A DNA stretch of 33,906 nucleotides. Source: Actinomycetes bacterium (GTDB lineage Bacteria > Actinomycetota > Actinomycetes > Propionibacteriales > Propionibacteriaceae). Location of the stretch: positions 1 through 33,906 of the forward strand of contig JAUHXZ010000026.1 of the NCBI GenBank assembly GCA_030426725.1. Direction: 5' to 3'. The notes below the pieces were generated by a model. It ran no database searches. It saw only the letters and a list, made by a program, of their open reading frames with translations, and was not told the DNA's origin. The position numbers were made by a program, and so were the translations under genes. Numbering within the stretch: position 1 is the stretch's first letter; every line of letters begins with the position of its first letter. This document shows positions 33,845-33,906 of this stretch, one piece after another.

Positions 33845-33906
33845 ATGGTGGCGGGACGCCGTCATCTACCAGATCTACCCCCGCTCGTTCGCCGACTCCG
33901 ACGGTG
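33834..33906 (+). CDS. GH13 alpha-glucosidase, 5' end only (cut by window edge)
   Basis: The ATG at 33834 overlaps the repressor gene by 11 bases. The 24 visible residues read MPAEWWRDAVIYQIYPRSFA and onward, the unmistakable N-terminus of GH13 alpha-glucosidases/oligo-1,6-glucosidases. The product would hydrolyse imported maltodextrins or related alpha-glucosides in the cytosol. Specificity cannot be told from this fragment. It is translationally coupled to the repressor gene. Confidence 0.85.
   Translation, partial: MPAEWWRDAVIYQIYPRSFADSDG

Overview
The window is high-GC DNA with actinobacterial habits: leaderless -10 promoters, GTG starts, many 1-11 nt gene overlaps, long GC-rich hairpins in place of U-tract terminators, a monomeric NADP isocitrate dehydrogenase and a DUF3073 gene. 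Gene content and style suggest a facultatively anaerobic actinomycete, perhaps Propionibacteriaceae (Tessaracoccus-like). The family is an inference and the genus is not established.

Region 1 (1-8700) is housekeeping and accessory: the 3' end of a secreted SH3-repeat cell-wall protein; a tRNA-Glu/Asp/Phe cluster; an alpha/beta hydrolase behind a DUF3073 gene; icd, divergent from them; a minus-strand group of marR, an MFS exporter and yceI, in which yceI has its own strong promoter with an operator-like palindrome in the spacer; and an AEC-family carrier.

Region 2 (8740-28704) is a molybdenum/nitrate-respiration island with purF-purM behind it. modABC imports molybdate. MoaA, MoaC, MoaE, MoeA, Mog and MobA cover most of molybdenum cofactor synthesis; MoaD and MoeB are not in the window. 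NarGHJI is the membrane-bound respiratory nitrate reductase, and two NarK-family transporters follow it. From moaA (28013) to moaC (14803) everything lies on the minus strand, mostly with coupled overlaps: moaA-mobA-narG-narH-narJ-narI-narK-narK-moaE-moeA-moaC. A regulator with a SufR-like cysteine pattern is divergent from moaA and is the natural candidate to tie the island to redox state. moaA, moaE and mog share a leaderless TAGGCT promoter arrangement.

Region 3 (28743-33906) is a maltose/maltodextrin-type uptake locus. malE-malF-malG on the minus strand is divergent from a LacI-family repressor gene, which overlaps the start of a GH13 alpha-glucosidase cut by the window edge. TTGCAA palindromes overlap both divergent promoters. 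No MalK-type ATPase is present.

No CRISPR array, transposase, phage gene or clearly new multi-gene system was seen. The least explained DNA is the 14504-14802 gap between mog and moaC: a hairpin, a five-copy repeat array (three copies in one orientation, then two inverted) and a G-rich tract. Other points of interest are the SufR-like regulator, the AT-rich palindrome upstream of narG, and the operator-like elements in the marR/yceI and malE/lacI promoters. Only the 14504-14802 gap and the tRNA region (771-1308, described feature by feature) approach or exceed 300 bases without a protein gene.
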